Under the pieces are notes generated by a model, which saw only the letters and a list, made by a program, of their open reading frames with translations, made no database searches and was not told the DNA's origin. Source: a virus. Taken from it: a stretch of DNA of 31,509 bases. Of this stretch, positions 29,253 to 31,509 are shown piece after piece; the stretch's first letter is position 1, and the number at the start of each line of letters is the position of its first letter. Both the position numbers and the translations under genes were made by a program. The stretch lies in the IMG/VR virus record IMGVR_UViG_3300042090_001586, positions 1-31,509 of that record; one strand, written 5' to 3'.

Positions 29253-29858
29253 TTATTTTTTCTTATGGGAGAGGATATCGGCGGCGACCCTCTCGGTCTC
29301 GACCGCGCCGTAGATATGGACATCTTTCGCTCCTGCTTTTGCAAGCGCTTTGCTTCCGACGGAAGCCTGCTGTCCCTGACGTGCGCCCGCGTAGATGTTC
29401 TCGCGGTTCTTCCAGTTCTTCCGGCGCATCCTGACGTGGATATGAATGAAGCCGTCCTCCGTCTGTCCCATCGTCACGGCGGGATTTTTCCTCGTCTCCT
29501 CGTCGTATTCCCATCCCGTCTCCACCATCGTCGCTTCTATCGTCGGTTTCCAGTGGGCGAAGAAGTCTTTCGGGTCGCACTTGAGCAAAGGGTTCGTGGC
29601 GAACTTAAAATCGCGGACAACGATAGTGCTGCCCACGATGGAATCCCTCTCTATTTTCTGCCCCTCCACTTCGCCCGTGATGCCGTCGTTGCCAAACCAC
29701 TCATAGCCCTGCGGGTCGCGTATCGAACCGTCGGCGCATTTGTACCATCCTTCCTGCGAGACCTGCGTTATCAAACGGCCTTCTTTGTCCCGTCCGCCGA
29801 CATGGATCAGGCAGAGATGGCAGTCACCGAAGACGCGATGCCGCGAGCAGTGTTTCAT
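29253..29858 (-). CDS. Hypothetical protein with N-terminal Cys/His knuckle, 201 aa
   Basis: The N-terminus MKHCSRHRVFGDCHLCLIH forms a compact Cys/His cluster (C4, H7, C13, C16, H19), probably one zinc. The rest mixes strands and helices (WEYDEETRKNPAVTMGQ, GFIHIHVRMRRK). I do not recognise it. It overlaps the membrane peptide by 4 bases and sits between terminase and portal, where phages often carry small assembly or modulator genes. Confidence 0.6.
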   Translation of the reverse strand: MKHCSRHRVFGDCHLCLIHVGGRDKEGRLITQVSQEGWYKCADGSIRDPQGYEWFGNDGITGEVEGQKIERDSIVGSTIVVRDFKFATNPLLKCDPKDFFAHWKPTIEATMVETGWEYDEETRKNPAVTMGQTEDGFIHIHVRMRRKNWKNRENIYAGARQGQQASVGSKALAKAGAKDVHIYGAVETERVAADILSHKKK

Positions 29859-29956
29859 TTAAGAGAAATTACATACAGGAAAAAAAGAATGAGAGAACCA
29901 TACGTCACCGCCAGTATCAACTTCGTATATTGTATCATCCGCTCTTCGGGTGTCAT
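29855..29956 (-). CDS. Single-helix membrane protein, 33 aa
   Basis: The frame starts MTPEERMIQYTKL and has one hydrophobic helix over residues ~12-31 ending in Lys. Its TGA overlaps the next ATG (ATGA), and a strong promoter with the -10 seven bases before the ATG points at it. So it is the first gene of the head operon. Such short single-span proteins next to terminase genes may act at the membrane during assembly or lysis timing. Function is unknown. Confidence 0.6.
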   Translation of the reverse strand: MTPEERMIQYTKLILAVTYGSLILFFLYVISLK

Positions 29957-29963
29957 TGTAATG

Positions 29964-29992
29964 ATTTTAGAGCCCTTTCCAGTTCCTGTCAA
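29964..29992 (-). promoter_or_regulatory. Strong promoter of the head operon
   Basis: TTGACA (29992-29987), 17 bases, TAAAAT (29969-29964) overlapping the terminase stop codon, then seven bases to the ATG at 29956. The best late promoter seen, and it implies a leaderless first gene. Confidence 0.75.
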
Positions 29993-31340
29993 TGCGGTCT
30001 GACCAAGGATGTGCGGCGGCGAGCTCCCTTTTCTCGAAGTTCGGCGCGAGCATGGTCATCACCGCCGCATCGACGCAGTTCGGGCTCTTGAAACCGCGAC
30101 GGCGCATCTCGTCTTTGCTCTGGATGTGGATGGAAGCGGAAGCTTCTTTGAAGCGGATGGAGGAGAGTTCGCTCACCCAGCCGTCGTCCCGCACGAGCTT
30201 GCCGCCCCGCAGTATCCAATTACGGAAGTTCCAGTACATCTCGTCCTTCAGGTTCGTGAACATCTTCTTGTCGGAGGTCATGCCGCCGAAAGAGACGCCT
30301 TTGACTTTGATGGTCGGATGGTTCTTGAAGATCTCTTTCAGGCGGTCGAGGAGACCTTTGCCGATGCCCGTCTGATCGACGTAGATGATGCGGAGATTTT
30401 CGTAGGACTGCGAGATGCCGACCACCTGCGGCACGAGGGTCATCACGTCGTTCGTCTTCTGATTGAACATGATCTGCGCGCAGAAGTTCGAACACAGGAC
30501 GATGGCGGAGTTATCGCCGCCGCCCGCAGGGTCGATGGCGAGGGAAGAGTACCCGACATGCATCGGAGATTCCATGTAAGCGTTCTTGATCTCGGAAGAT
30601 GAGAGCAGGGGTTGGTAGCCGTCGTCATCGAGGTTCCTTTCGAAAGCAGACCAGTCGCCTTCGAGATACGCTTTCCTTTCCGCTTCCGGCAGGGATTCCA
30701 AAGAAGCGAAGTACTCTTTCGGAAGATAGGGATTGTCTTTCGGCAGGGCGGCGACGTAGAAAAACTCTTTCGGCTCCTGCTCGGAAGGGGAGAAGGCGCG
30801 GTCTATCCAGTATTGCTTGACCCATCCTTCTCCCGGGTTCGTCGCCCCCAGCCAGACGGGACGCCGGACACCCATCCAACGGAGACGGGTACGGAGGATG
30901 TTGAAAGTGTCTTTCGAGTTTTTGATGACCTCATCGACGGCGATGACGGCGAACTCGGATGAAAGATATTTGGAAGGGTCGTCGAGGTTGCGGAAAGCCA
31001 AGATGCCGCCGCCGAAGTGGGGATTCAGCTGGAACTCGTGCCGCTGTTCGTTATAGCTTCCGAGCGCCGCCGGGAACTCCGTCTTGACCTTGGAGATATG
31101 CCGGTCGTTCAGGGCGCCGTAGTCCTCGCAGAATAAAGCCGCGCGTATGCCCGGCTGCTTCGTCTCCGCCGCCAGTTTCAGGAGCCAGTAAATGCACGAC
31201 CAGCGGAGCCAGTAGCTTTTTCCCGCGCCCATCGAACCGCCGTAGAGGGTGAACTTATATTGCTCCGTGGCGTACAAAGCCTCCTGCTGCTTCGGGGAGA
31301 AGTGGGAAAGCTCGAAGAAGTTTACGGTCTTTTCCGCCAT
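29967..31340 (-). CDS. terL: Terminase large subunit
   Basis: The 457 residues contain Walker A GGSMGAGKSY (K41), Walker B AVIAVDEV (D136, E137) and the coupling box GATNPG (165-170). The nuclease has acidic residues D270 (LAIDPAGGGDNS), D322 (VDQTGIG) and D424 (NCVDAAVM). It is the ATP-driven DNA packaging motor and headful or site nuclease. Its ATG directly follows the stop of the HExxH gene. Length is in the usual range, and both domains are complete. Confidence 0.95.
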   Translation of the reverse strand: MAEKTVNFFELSHFSPKQQEALYATEQYKFTLYGGSMGAGKSYWLRWSCIYWLLKLAAETKQPGIRAALFCEDYGALNDRHISKVKTEFPAALGSYNEQRHEFQLNPHFGGGILAFRNLDDPSKYLSSEFAVIAVDEVIKNSKDTFNILRTRLRWMGVRRPVWLGATNPGEGWVKQYWIDRAFSPSEQEPKEFFYVAALPKDNPYLPKEYFASLESLPEAERKAYLEGDWSAFERNLDDDGYQPLLSSSEIKNAYMESPMHVGYSSLAIDPAGGGDNSAIVLCSNFCAQIMFNQKTNDVMTLVPQVVGISQSYENLRIIYVDQTGIGKGLLDRLKEIFKNHPTIKVKGVSFGGMTSDKKMFTNLKDEMYWNFRNWILRGGKLVRDDGWVSELSSIRFKEASASIHIQSKDEMRRRGFKSPNCVDAAVMTMLAPNFEKRELAAAHPWSDRIDRNWKGL

Positions 31341-31509
31341 TCAAATAAGTGAGTAAAGATAATCCGCGATCCGTTGCGCGGTTTGTCCCGTTATCGTCGC
31401 AAGGCTTTCCTCGTCGCCGGGCTCTTTGAGGGAGATGGATTTTATCTTATTCAGAAGCATGACTCCCGTACCAAAATGAAGCGACTCGTGACAGATGGTG
31501 TCAATGGAC
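31341..31509 (-). CDS. C-terminal end of an HExxH (metallopeptidase-like) protein
   Basis: The frame is open from the right edge to TGA at 31341. The visible ~55 residues contain ICHESLHFG, an HExxH zinc motif, then EEPGDEES-like acidic residues (EPGDEES) and a C-terminal helix ending RIADYLYSLI. Small phage proteins with one HExxH and a downstream acidic helix occur near terminase genes. The N-terminal part lies outside the window. Confidence 0.55.
   Translation of the reverse strand, partial: SIDTICHESLHFGTGVMLLNKIKSISLKEPGDEESLATITGQTAQRIADYLYSLI

Noticed and set aside
1-31509. Recoded TGA (as in Absconditabacteria/Gracilibacteria)
   Set aside because: TGA ends the adhesin, papain-like, holin-like and zinc-ribbon genes at sensible places, several overlapping the next ATG.

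Overview
This window looks like the larger part of a tailed-phage genome with short-tail (podovirus-like) architecture. Nearly everything convincing is coded on the minus strand, so the biological order runs from right (31.5 kb) to left. Evidence for a phage: a large terminase with Walker A/B and RNase H-like nuclease motifs (29967-31340), a portal (27010-29007), a scaffold (24284-24781) directly followed by an HK97-fold major capsid protein resembling the N4-gp56 family (23312-24250), then a head-tail adaptor, a nozzle-like protein, large internal/ejection-type proteins and fibres. No tape measure, sheath, integrase or repressor is visible.

Layout in order of transcription. (1) Packaging and head, 31.5-22.5 kb: the end of an HExxH protein, terminase, a 33-residue membrane peptide too short for routine calling, two small basic proteins sharing a C-terminal tail, portal, two beta-rich virion proteins, a coiled-coil protein, a Cys-rich protein, scaffold, capsid and adaptor. 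(2) Tail and ejection, 22.5-15.7 kb: nozzle, C1q-like protein, and 537- and 982-residue proteins. (3) An odd metabolic/RNA pair, 15.7-13.8 kb: a KhpA-like KH RNA-binding protein overlapping a full-length PurD (GARS)-like ATP-grasp enzyme. (4) Fibres/adhesins, 13.8-9.7 kb: two proteins with secretion-type N-termini, one carrying thirteen 17-residue repeats. (5) Host exit, 9.7-6.4 kb: coiled-coil membrane protein, papain-like peptidase, holin-like protein, small zinc-ribbon and membrane peptides, and a secreted lysozyme-like enzyme. (6) A 450-base regulatory gap with a promoter-terminator pair that looks like a small RNA gene. (7) DNA modification/recombination, 5.9-2.9 kb: a 3'-truncated C5 cytosine methyltransferase, a RecB/Cas4-like nuclease, an ssDNA-binding-like protein, an HNH-like protein and RusA. 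(8) Small accessory genes at 3.0-0 kb, many with cysteine pairs, including an MT-A70 methyltransferase tail without its catalytic part.

Gene starts are unusual. Most structural genes lack a Shine-Dalgarno sequence and have A-rich leaders containing AATAAA. Five genes have a -10 hexamer ending 6-8 bases before the ATG, as expected for leaderless transcripts; strong GGAGG sites are seen mainly in the 6.9-7.65 kb stretch. Within a gene there, 17 bases (7514-7530) match the universal 3' end of 16S rRNA exactly.

Host: the Ser/Thr-rich exported proteins with GNVGIGTT-type motifs recall proteins common in Patescibacteria (CPR, Parcubacteria), and also in some Bacteroidota. A CPR host is a tentative inference. 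TGA is used as a normal stop, which argues against the recoded Gracilibacteria/Absconditabacteria.
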